A DNA stretch of 64,000 nucleotides from positions 3,045,501-3,109,500 of the forward strand of contig NC_087093.1 in assembly GCF_963855985.1 (NCBI RefSeq), written 5' to 3'. This document shows positions 24,818 through 32,325 of this stretch, piece after piece. The translations under genes and the position numbers were made by a program. The stretch's first letter is position 1; every line of letters starts with the position of its first letter. The stretch comes from Ostrinia nubilalis. Taxonomy: Eukaryota > Arthropoda > Insecta > Lepidoptera > Crambidae. The notes under the pieces are model-generated. The model had not been told where the DNA came from. It ran no database searches and saw nothing but the letters and a program-made list of their open reading frames with translations.

Positions 24818-25888
24818 ATGGAGCGGAACCTTAAGGAACAAATTTTAAAGTCAGCGTCAGCTGTGAAAAGAAAAGTAGAAATGTTAAAAGATTCAAAAAT
24901 GAAAAATGATATGACACTGGAAACAATATTTAAACCTATTGTGAACCCTCTTAAACTATTAAGTAGTAGACCTGATGGCAAACGCTACAACGAAGAAGAA
25001 ACAGAACCAATCCAGTCAGTTAAAAGAACTAAACATATCGAAAGCCAGTCATCCAATAATTCAGATGAAGACTTTGATTACTACAAAACGGATGTTGACA
25101 ACGAGGAAAATTTAAATGATTATGAAGATATTTTAGAAAATGATGATTGTAAAACACCTAACAAAACCCTCACCACATCACCCACTCATGAACACGATGT
25201 CCATGACAACTCATTTAAATCTATTCAGTCATCACCAAGTATTGCTAATGATTCTTTATCATGGTCTGTGTCATCTGAAGTAATGCAAAATATTCCTTTT
25301 GGTGTTAGAAATGTTAATGGAAAATTGATGCTCGGTAATACACGTGTTTATGACGATGGACGCATTTTGAAAATTGGAAGCCGTAGCCTAAAAAAAACTC
25401 CAGGCTTGAAAGAATTATTATACCAAAAGGCACCAAATTTAAAAATAATTACAAACGAGGATTTACAAAATTATAAATTAGTACTTATAGATACCAATGC
25501 ACACAAACGTAACTTCGATCCATTTAAACCAATAAACAGTAATAAAGGATTTAAATATATGAACGTGATTAAACCTTTATTTAAGTTCTCTAGAAGTCAC
25601 GCAAGTAGTGTAGAAAGTCTCCCGCGAGGTGAAGGCATCGATATATTGAAAGAAGTTAAGAAGGATACTGATTTAGTTTATTGGGATGATCCGAATGAAT
25701 TAGTAGAAAGGCTAAAATTACTACTCGGGTCATGGGCAGCTGGTAACACTGGAGTTAATAATGAAATTTATGCAATAATAGAAGAACTGCATGAAGCTGG
25801 TATTATAAAAGACATAAAATATATAAAGCTACCATCTGGAGGATTCAACAGTACCATTAAACTACAGAAGCCGAGCAGACGGCAATGA
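24818..25888 (+). CDS. Polinton protein of unknown function, 356 aa
   Basis: The frame is open from 24803, but that codon is GTG; the first ATG is 24818 and I chose it. The N-terminal half is charged and of low complexity: a possible helix at residues 1-35, acidic Asp/Glu/Asn-rich tracts around 75-125, then Ser/Thr-rich. The C-terminal half is more ordered, with a stretch near the end (LLGSWAAGNTGVNNEIYAII, about residues 295-315) that looks like a conserved helical module. I remember similar proteins in insect Polintons but cannot name a function. A structural or scaffold role beside the packaging gene is a guess. Its stop overlaps the next start by ATGA. Confidence 0.75.
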   Translation: MERNLKEQILKSASAVKRKVEMLKDSKMKNDMTLETIFKPIVNPLKLLSSRPDGKRYNEEETEPIQSVKRTKHIESQSSNNSDEDFDYYKTDVDNEENLNDYEDILENDDCKTPNKTLTTSPTHEHDVHDNSFKSIQSSPSIANDSLSWSVSSEVMQNIPFGVRNVNGKLMLGNTRVYDDGRILKIGSRSLKKTPGLKELLYQKAPNLKIITNEDLQNYKLVLIDTNAHKRNFDPFKPINSNKGFKYMNVIKPLFKFSRSHASSVESLPRGEGIDILKEVKKDTDLVYWDDPNELVERLKLLLGSWAAGNTGVNNEIYAIIEELHEAGIIKDIKYIKLPSGGFNSTIKLQKPSRRQ

Positions 25889-26235
25889 ATATAGATAAAT
25901 TTGGTCATCACGTTCATAAGCGTTTACGACTATCTGAATTTTCTAATAACATTCCTACCAACACATTAGTAAAGTCAGATGCAGGCGACTTTGATTTAAA
26001 ATCATCGAGATTAAAAGGACTACCAACTCCTGAAAAGGATGACGAGGCTGTAAATAAAGAGTATGTCGATAAATATGTTCAAGATCTAAAAAATGAAATG
26101 AAATCAATTCAAACCAACATTAAAAAATATTTAAATAATTTAGAAAAATTAACTAGTGTCAATTTCAGTAAATTGTATTACACAAAAAAAGAAATCGATC
26201 TTATGTTACCTTCAAAACTTGATAAGAATGAGTAA
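25885..26235 (+). CDS. Short coiled-coil protein with fibre-like motif, 116 aa
   Basis: Starts in the ATGA overlap with the preceding gene and ends 5 bases after the next start, so it is tightly packed. Residues 38-66 (SSRLKGLPTP, then DEAVNKEYVDKY) resemble the short motif (L-x-x-L-P-x-P then A-x-x-K-x-Y-V-D) common near the shafts of phage tail-fibre proteins. This is followed by a likely coiled coil (residues 65-95). A trimeric fibre or spike attached to the virion is my inference; no domain database was searched. The frame is complete. Confidence 0.6.
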   Translation: MNIDKFGHHVHKRLRLSEFSNNIPTNTLVKSDAGDFDLKSSRLKGLPTPEKDDEAVNKEYVDKYVQDLKNEMKSIQTNIKKYLNNLEKLTSVNFSKLYYTKKEIDLMLPSKLDKNE

Positions 26236-27163
26236 ACAAGACATAGTTAACGAGCTCCACAAGCCAGCAAGAAGAAATTTCTGTCGCCGTCATACTAACA
26301 TTAAAGGAATAGATGATTTATGGCAAGCGGATCTTATGGATTTTCAAAAATATTCATCGTATAATAAAGGATATAAATATGTACTAGTAGTAATTGATAC
26401 TTTATCAAAATTTGTATGGGTAAGACCGTTGAAAGCAAAATCTAAACAATATGTTACAAATGCAATGCAAAGTATATTATCTGAATCAACACGGAAGCCA
26501 AACAATTTACAAACAGATCTGGGTACAGAGTTTTATAATAATTCTTTTGAAAAGTTAATGAAAAATGACAACATAAACCATTATTCCACATATTCTGTTA
26601 AAAAAGCCTCTATAGTAGAACGAGTTATAAGAACTATAAAATCACATCTTTACAAAACATTCAGTCTGTGCGGACGATATCAATGGTTTCAATGTAATTT
26701 AGATTCCGTGGTGCATCGCTATAACAACACTTTGCACCGCATTACAAAGTTCAAACCGATTGATGTTAATCATGCGAATCAGGCTTTAGTTAAATCTAAT
26801 ATCATTAAAACCCGAAAGCCAAAGACAGTACGTCAAGGATCCACTTTTAAAGTTAACGATTTTGTTCGTATAAGTAAATACAAAGGAGATTTCTATAAAG
26901 GTTATACCCCTAATTGGTCTACGGAAATATTTCAAATCGTAAAAATTAATGATACCTATCCTCAAACGTATCAAATAAAAGACAAATACAACCAAAATAT
27001 TCTAGGCTCTTTTTATGGATACGAGTTACAAAAAACTAAATTTCCAGACATCTACCTTATTGAAAAAGTTATAAAGAAAAAAGAAAACAAAATTTTTGTA
27101 AAATGGTTAGGACTAAGTGATAAAGAGAACAGTTGGGTAGACAAACGTGAATTAGTGATTTAG
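26228..27163 (+). CDS. INT: Polinton integrase (DDE) with C-terminal chromodomain
   Basis: The open frame extends to 26156, but the ATG at 26228 is preferred: it gives MSKQDIVNELHKPARRN, the usual start of Polinton integrases, and upstream codons overlap the previous gene. The 311-residue product has the catalytic residues D35 (WQADLMDF), D97 (QTDLGTEF) and E131 (SIVERVIRT), spaced as in retroviral-type integrases. A chromodomain is at residues 276-311 (IEKVIKKKE, KWLGLSDKENSW, aromatic cage-like), which could steer insertion toward chromatin marks. Makes the 6-bp staggered cuts that fit the GTTACC duplication. Intact. Confidence 0.93.
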   Translation: MSKQDIVNELHKPARRNFCRRHTNIKGIDDLWQADLMDFQKYSSYNKGYKYVLVVIDTLSKFVWVRPLKAKSKQYVTNAMQSILSESTRKPNNLQTDLGTEFYNNSFEKLMKNDNINHYSTYSVKKASIVERVIRTIKSHLYKTFSLCGRYQWFQCNLDSVVHRYNNTLHRITKFKPIDVNHANQALVKSNIIKTRKPKTVRQGSTFKVNDFVRISKYKGDFYKGYTPNWSTEIFQIVKINDTYPQTYQIKDKYNQNILGSFYGYELQKTKFPDIYLIEKVIKKKENKIFVKWLGLSDKENSWVDKRELVI

Positions 27164-27215
27164 ATAAGTATATAAATAACACAGGATCTCTCTTTGGGAC
27201 ACTAGATGATTATCG

Positions 27216-27944
27216 ATGAAGGAAGGCAGTGGTGTAATCAATAGCTTGGTAGATCATTTGCCGTTCGAGTTACATATACCTGGGTATCAATTTTGTGGTC
27301 CCGGTACGAAACTTCAAAAACGGATTCTAAAAGGCGATCGAGGGGTTAACAAATTAGATAACGCTTGCATGCACCACGATATTTCTTACAATAATAAAGA
27401 TCCTGGAGCTCGACGCAAAGCCGACTTGGAACTTTTGAATATGGCTCAAAGGAGATTGAAATCGAAAGATGCTGGAAAAGGAGAAAAAATTGCATCATGG
27501 ATAGTAAAAAATGCTATGAAGGCAAAAATCAGAACAGGCAGTGGCATGAAATCATTTAAGAAAGGTGTGAAAAAAATACAGTCCCTATTGAAAAAAATGA
27601 AATCCAAGGATCAAAACTCTGTTATAAAATATGCTTATGCAGTTGCAAAGAAACTGTTTAGTAAAAAGAAAGGAATACGTTTGCCACGTATCATTCCTCT
27701 TCCAAAGTGTGGAGGACTTTTACCACTTATTCCCATATTTGCGGGATTGTCAGCTTTAGGTTCACTAGCTGGAGGAGCAGCAGGTATAGCAAAAGCTGTG
27801 AATGATTCTAAAGCTGCACAGAAGAGTCTTCAGGAATCTGAAAGACATAACAGAATGATGGAAGCGGTGGCTCTTGGAAAAGGATTATATATTAAACCTC
27901 ATAAAAAAGGAGCAGGGTTATATCTTAACCCATCAAAAAACTGA
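27216..27944 (+). CDS. PLA2-domain virion protein, 242 aa
   Basis: Residues 24-60 carry a parvovirus-type phospholipase A2 signature: the calcium loop CGPGT (27-31) and the catalytic HD pair in CMHHDISY (51-58). The middle (80-165) is very basic, and residues 168-191 are hydrophobic and glycine/alanine-rich (FAGLSALGSLAGGAAG). In parvoviruses such a domain breaches endosomal membranes; a similar minor virion protein is known in Polinton-like viruses. The last codons are TCA AAA AAC TGA. This contains a canonical A-AAA-AAC slippery heptamer (27935-27941) directly before the stop, and the protease is open in the -1 frame just beyond. LAGG-A near residue 187 matches an adenain-type cleavage pattern. 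Function inferred. Confidence 0.85.
   Translation: MKEGSGVINSLVDHLPFELHIPGYQFCGPGTKLQKRILKGDRGVNKLDNACMHHDISYNNKDPGARRKADLELLNMAQRRLKSKDAGKGEKIASWIVKNAMKAKIRTGSGMKSFKKGVKKIQSLLKKMKSKDQNSVIKYAYAVAKKLFSKKKGIRLPRIIPLPKCGGLLPLIPIFAGLSALGSLAGGAAGIAKAVNDSKAAQKSLQESERHNRMMEAVALGKGLYIKPHKKGAGLYLNPSKN
27935..27941 (+). promoter_or_regulatory. Candidate -1 ribosomal frameshift heptamer A-AAA-AAC
   Basis: Zero-frame codons are AAA AAC followed at once by TGA. The heptamer fits X-XXY-YYZ exactly. The -1 frame continues into the protease. No strong downstream pseudoknot is obvious by eye. Confidence 0.5.
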
Positions 27945-28330
27945 TTAAGCGGCTACCTAGACGTGCGCTCACTAACCTCGATATTTTGGAACATGCTAAT
28001 GACATTCCTTACTTTCGCGGTGTTTACATGAGAGATACGTTACCTTTGAAACCTAGAAAAATAGAATGTGGAATATTAAATTTGGATAGCAACATAAATC
28101 CAGGTACGCATTGGGTAGCCTTTGTAAAGCAAAACAATTACGTAGAATATTATGATAGTTTTGGTAATTTAAAACCACCGTTAGAATTAATGAAATATAT
28201 GTATGCCTTGCCTATAAACTACAATTATGTAAGACATCAAGCTTACGGCACTACTAATTGTGGTCATTTGTGTCTAAAATTTTTAAGAAATTATTGGAAA
28301 AAGCATTTAAATAGCAAACGAAATAAATAA
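27941..28330 (+). CDS. PRO: Adenain-type maturation cysteine protease
   Basis: Ulp1/adenain-fold protease expected to cleave virion precursors. Catalytic residues seen: His in GTHWVAF (about 28109), Asp in YYDSFG (about 28154), oxyanion Gln in RHQAYG (about 28238), and Cys in TTNCGHLC (about 28259). The conserved N-terminus (LTNLDIL, then IPYFRGVYMRDTLP) is encoded before any ATG in this frame: the frame is open upstream to the end of the PLA2 gene, and the first in-frame ATG (28027) would cut off the conserved block. TTG at 27986 is an alternative start. Position in the -1 frame right after an AAAAAAC heptamer suggests expression as a PLA2-protease frameshift fusion. Catalytic core is intact. 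Confidence 0.88.
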   Translation: MIKRLPRRALTNLDILEHANDIPYFRGVYMRDTLPLKPRKIECGILNLDSNINPGTHWVAFVKQNNYVEYYDSFGNLKPPLELMKYMYALPINYNYVRHQAYGTTNCGHLCLKFLRNYWKKHLNSKRNK

Positions 28331-28346
28331 ATGTGTTAGTATAAAA

Positions 28347-29018
28347 ATGTCTTTCACTGTATCTTTAACTGGAAGTGGAGCCTCTTTAACAACAAATTAT
28401 TCACCAAGTTTGGAACTTCGAGGAGAATATGAATGCGGTCTTTTGTATTTCTCAACTTTTAACTCTATTCCTAATATCGATAAACGAAACAATAAGTTTC
28501 ATTATGGTGAAAATGAAATCATCGAAATTCCTGAAGGATCTTATGAGCTTCAGGATATTTGTGATTATTTAAAAGACAATATGAAGAACACTGTATTAAA
28601 ACTAACTTGCAATAACAATACATTGAAGACAAACCTTTTTTGCTCCAAAGATGTTCATTTTAATAAAAGTGAATCAATTGGTAAAATACTAGGTTTTGGA
28701 ATGGAGACAATACAAGCTAATATAAGTACTGATTCACAGTACCCTGTTAGCATTCTATCAACAACCATTGTGAGAATCGAATGCGACGTAGTTAGTGGTT
28801 CCTTTGTAAACGGGAAAGCCAGTCACATTATTTATGAATTTGTGCCTAATGTTCCACCTGGTTATCGAATAATTGAGATACCTAAAAACTTAATTTATTT
28901 TCCTGTTAATCAAAATTCTATAAGTGCTATCAATATACGGTTGTTGGACGCTGACAATAAAGAGATAAATTTACGAGGTGAAGAAGTCCAGCTGTATTTA
29001 CATTTCAGAAAAAAATGA
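28347..29018 (+). CDS. Minor capsid (penton-like, single jelly roll) protein
   Basis: 223 residues, beta-rich, with family landmarks: SIGKILGFG (about 109-117) and the C-terminal block NVPPGYRIIEIP, then LRGEEVQLYLHFRKK. This block is the usual end of Polinton minor capsid (vertex) proteins. Length is normal. It lies directly before a 48-codon gene and the major capsid gene, the usual neighbourhood. The stop TGA overlaps the next ATG (ATGA). Intact. Confidence 0.85.
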   Translation: MSFTVSLTGSGASLTTNYSPSLELRGEYECGLLYFSTFNSIPNIDKRNNKFHYGENEIIEIPEGSYELQDICDYLKDNMKNTVLKLTCNNNTLKTNLFCSKDVHFNKSESIGKILGFGMETIQANISTDSQYPVSILSTTIVRIECDVVSGSFVNGKASHIIYEFVPNVPPGYRIIEIPKNLIYFPVNQNSISAINIRLLDADNKEINLRGEEVQLYLHFRKK

Positions 29019-29161
29019 TAAATTTCAATAAAAACCCCCCTCAGTCGTATACCCAAGCCATTCCTCGAAGATCATCTCGCAAAAGCACACCGTTTCAACT
29101 AAAAAAGAAGCTTACCAAGACCAATAAAGAATTTCTAAGGCTAATCGGGTTGATAAAATGA
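29015..29161 (+). CDS. Small basic 48-aa protein between the capsid genes
   Basis: ATG at 29015 overlaps the minor-capsid stop by ATGA, and its stop at 29159-29161 overlaps the major-capsid start by ATGA. This double lock argues for a true gene. The product is rich in Lys and Arg (PRRSSRKSTPFQLKKKL) with a hydrophobic end (FLRLIGLIK). It could bind DNA or cement the capsid; I recognise no family. It is below usual length cut-offs and easily missed. Confidence 0.65.
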   Translation: MINFNKNPPQSYTQAIPRRSSRKSTPFQLKKKLTKTNKEFLRLIGLIK

Positions 29162-30366
29162 ATATTCTAAATATATCTCAACAAACATCATACGACAACA
29201 GCATTGAAAGTTTCGAATATCATTCATACAAACCGTACGTGACAAGTTTCAACAAGAATGATGAAATAAGAATTCCTATTAATCAACAAGATCTATACGT
29301 ATTGCCTTCACTTAGTAGTTTGTATATCGAGGGGAAAGTGAATGTTTATAACACCACAACTAAAGCAAAAATATCTGAGGTACATTTCATTAATAATCCG
29401 GCATTGTTCTTATTTCAAGATATTCGGTATGAATTGAATGGAGTAGAAATAGATAAAATAAAAAATGCAGGTATAACTACAACAATAAAATCTTATCTAT
29501 CGCTAAATGAAAATGAATCAAAATATGCACGAGTTTGGGGTTGGTCAACTATGGGAACCAATAATACTGGAGGTGGGGCGTTTTCCTTATCCATTCCGCT
29601 AAACAAGATATTAGGATTCGCAGAAGACTATGAAAAAATAATCATGAACTGTAAACACGAGTTAGTGTTACTTAGAAGCAATACGAATCTTAATTCTATC
29701 AAATTAAATACAGGAGAAGTTGTAGATGACATTATAATTAGTAAAATTATTTGGAGAGTGCCACATATCAAAGTGTCAGATCGAGAAAGAATAAATTTAT
29801 TAAAGCATTTAGAGAAAGATCGTGCTATTCCTCTAGCATTTCGTAATTGGGATCTGTATGAATACCCATTACTTCCTCAAACACGTAAGCATACTTGGTC
29901 TATCAAAACTGCATCCCAAACAGAGAAACCGCGATTTGTTGTAATAGCCTTACAAACCAACCGCAAACACAACAGTCAATTGTCAATGGCAGAGTTTGAT
30001 CATTGTCATGTACGTGATGTAAGAGTCTTTTTAAATTCGTCGTATTATCCCTATGAAGGGTTGAACATCAGTTTCTCAGATGACAAGTTCACTTTATTAT
30101 ACGAACAATATACAAGATTTCAGCAGTCGTATCACGGACGTCGTTCAGAGCCGTTGCTGAGTTTAAAAGAATTTAGAGACGTTGCCCCTTTATTCGTTAT
30201 TGACTGTTCACGACAACACGAAACACTGAAAGGATCTATTGATGTGAGAGTCGAAATTGAGACAGACCAAGAAATTCCAGATAAGACAGCTGCATACTGC
30301 CTGATTTTAAACGATTGTTTATACGAATATAAGCCTTTGAGTAACATTGTAAAGAAACTATCATGA
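29158..30366 (+). CDS. Major capsid protein (double jelly roll)
   Basis: 402 residues, the expected size for a Polinton major capsid protein. It begins MNILNISQQTSYDNSIESFE and has landmarks I associate with the family: RIPINQQDLYVLPSLSSLYI near residue 42, the repeat of beta-rich segments, and RNWDLYEYPLLPQ near 238. It shows alternating beta segments in two halves, consistent with a double jelly roll; a structure prediction would confirm. Start and stop both overlap neighbours by ATGA. Frame intact. Confidence 0.88.
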   Translation: MNILNISQQTSYDNSIESFEYHSYKPYVTSFNKNDEIRIPINQQDLYVLPSLSSLYIEGKVNVYNTTTKAKISEVHFINNPALFLFQDIRYELNGVEIDKIKNAGITTTIKSYLSLNENESKYARVWGWSTMGTNNTGGGAFSLSIPLNKILGFAEDYEKIIMNCKHELVLLRSNTNLNSIKLNTGEVVDDIIISKIIWRVPHIKVSDRERINLLKHLEKDRAIPLAFRNWDLYEYPLLPQTRKHTWSIKTASQTEKPRFVVIALQTNRKHNSQLSMAEFDHCHVRDVRVFLNSSYYPYEGLNISFSDDKFTLLYEQYTRFQQSYHGRRSEPLLSLKEFRDVAPLFVIDCSRQHETLKGSIDVRVEIETDQEIPDKTAAYCLILNDCLYEYKPLSNIVKKLS

Positions 30367-30857
30367 ATAATTATAATACAGTAATCGTTGATTTGCAAGG
30401 GTTTAAGGACAGCAATAATAAATTCTTGGTTAAAGAAATGGCAGTAGCTAATGTAGAGTATACCTATGTGTTTTTAATAAAGCCCCCGTATCCGTTTTCT
30501 GCACTGAGTGATGAAGAAAAGAAATGTGTTCGTTGGATCGAAAGAAATAGAGGCTATTTATGGAGTGAGGGCTACATAGACTACAGAGAATTTCATAGAA
30601 TGATGACTGGTTTTTTGAAAAATAAAAAAATTATAGTCAAAGGGGAAGAAAAAGTAAAATGGATGCAAGAGTTGTGTAATAATAATAATAGTGTTATTGA
30701 TATAACTCGTAAGGGTACTCCTAATTTGAATAGTCTTAATGAACTATATTGTAAAGATAAAATTTTATTTAATTGTTTTTATCATGACAAGTATTGTGCG
30801 TTACGAAATGTTTTAAGTTTAAAGAAATGGTGTGTAGATAACAATGTGTTTAATTAA
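30363..30857 (+). CDS. Polinton protein, possible RNase H-fold nuclease, 164 aa
   Basis: Overlaps the major-capsid stop by ATGA. It begins with VIVDLQGFKD, where an acidic residue sits on the first predicted strand as in DEDD-type exonucleases, and has an internal GYLWSEGYIDYREF. The C-terminal third is Cys/Asn/Lys-rich (CFYHDKYCALRN). Similar proteins occur in arthropod Polintons and are usually left unnamed. The nuclease idea is weak and rests on the first motif only. It is the last gene of the plus-strand block. Confidence 0.7.
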   Translation: MNNYNTVIVDLQGFKDSNNKFLVKEMAVANVEYTYVFLIKPPYPFSALSDEEKKCVRWIERNRGYLWSEGYIDYREFHRMMTGFLKNKKIIVKGEEKVKWMQELCNNNNSVIDITRKGTPNLNSLNELYCKDKILFNCFYHDKYCALRNVLSLKKWCVDNNVFN

Positions 30858-31018
30858 TAAATATTCACTTTACTGTAATAAATAATTGAAATATGGAATT
30901 AAACTTTGTGTTTATTTTTATACCTAAATATGTATTCCTAGGGAACTGAGTAAAAACATCGTTTTTGCATAATAATTTATTTCATTACATTTACAACTAT
31001 ATTAAAAAACATAATCAA

Positions 31019-31417
31019 TTAAAAGTTAGAACCAGTTAACTTTTTTGATATCTTTTTAATTACACATTCTGTCATATCCATTATTTCGTCCACTGCGTCA
31101 TGGACTACGTATTGGGCACTAAGTAACACGCACTCGCTGTCAGCATCTGACGTAGATGATGATGAGTTCGAATTTGCTCGGTCACGCTCGCAGACCAGGT
31201 CCACCACCTTTATCTGGATCATTTTGAAGCCTTTCTGTTCGTTACACACCACAAAAGATTTTGGAGTTATCCGCTTATTATTTTTTGGAGAAACTCGTTT
31301 TTTACGTTTTTGATCAATTTGCGTCGATTCCACCCCAAATAAATCTTTGTATTGCTGAGTGAACTGTTGTAACGGGTCTTGAGCGTATTGAGGAAAATCA
31401 TCATATACGTCAGTCAT
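31019..31417 (-). CDS. Small Polinton protein A, 132 aa, paralogue of the next gene
   Basis: Starts MTDVYDDFPQYAQDP. The N-terminal half has a basic patch (KRKKRVSPKNNKRITPK), likely a nuclear signal. The second half reads MIQIKVVDLVCER, a Ser/Asp-rich loop, then AQYVVHDAVDEIMDM and a helix ending IKKISKKL. The same order is found in the neighbouring gene 31554-31817, so the two are likely tandem duplicates. Function unknown. It is convergent with the capsid block. Confidence 0.6.
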   Translation of the reverse strand: MTDVYDDFPQYAQDPLQQFTQQYKDLFGVESTQIDQKRKKRVSPKNNKRITPKSFVVCNEQKGFKMIQIKVVDLVCERDRANSNSSSSTSDADSECVLLSAQYVVHDAVDEIMDMTECVIKKISKKLTGSNF

Positions 31418-31553
31418 TTTCTGTAAAGAATAAAGAGAATAAATTGTAATAAAGTTGCTTTAACTAATAATTAGGTAAATAGTTAACCACACAATAAAAC
31501 ACTTAAAAATACTAAAATACTACATACCTGATTGATAATTAATTATTTCCCAC

Positions 31554-31817
31554 TCACAAGGTAGGTCTTTCGTTGCGGTCTCGCAGTTTGGAACTGATGT
31601 GTGACATCAGTTGCAGCGCGCTAAAATATACATCATCACAATTTTCGTACACAATGTATTGAGTTTTTGCACGACTTTGAATGTCCACTTCATCGTTTGA
31701 CACTTCCACTGCTTCCATAATTTCAATTTTAATTACGTGCTTGGGGACTCTACTATCGATTGAAAGAACGTAGCTGGCTTGTGGTGAGGTAAGATGACTG
31801 TGACTACGTTGAGCCAT
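31554..31817 (-). CDS. Small Polinton protein B, 87 aa, paralogue of the previous gene
   Basis: The frame opens at a TTG (31853), but the first ATG is 31817 (MAQRSHSHLTSPQ) and is preferred. The core reads HVIKIEIMEAVEV, then KTQYIVYENCDDVYF and a helix ending SHISSKL. This parallels protein A in strand pattern and in the QY-hydrophobic-V element. It lacks A's basic N-terminal patch. Function unknown. Confidence 0.55.
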   Translation of the reverse strand: MAQRSHSHLTSPQASYVLSIDSRVPKHVIKIEIMEAVEVSNDEVDIQSRAKTQYIVYENCDDVYFSALQLMSHISSKLRDRNERPTL

Positions 31818-31859
31818 TTTAACTTTTAACCCAAACAAGTTTGAACGCAACAAAGTCGA

Positions 31860-32325
31860 ATTGATAACTAAATAAAATCTATTGGTTGCTTATATCAAAT
31901 AGGTAACATGAGACGCACCGGCTATGCCACGTGCTATTAATTAACTTCATGTCCAAACCTGTAAAAGTTTCCTCAGCGTTGCAAAATAAATGTAGTAAAT
32001 TGATTCCTAACGTGTGATCGATGTCATATTACGATCTCACCGTTTCTATGCGATGATTAATATCACACTTTAAAACATGTCTAAACATGATCTTATTGAG
32101 TTAATGTGAACCAATGTCTTTACGTATAAGAAATAAAACCCAAGTAAATAATTTGTCATCATTTATTTATAGGTAGGTACCTTATTAATTAATTACATTT
32201 ATTTGAAACTTAATATTATCTTAATTAGCTTAGGTTATCTATTATAATAAAGAAAATCGTACAACTAAGGAAAGTATTATAATTTAATTTTAATTACCTA
32301 ATTCTTGGTTCAATGTTATGCTTAG
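31860..32325. other. Gap between small genes and polB
   Basis: AT-rich; no reading frame supported. Presumed 3' region of polB and 5' region of the small genes. Confidence 0.4.
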
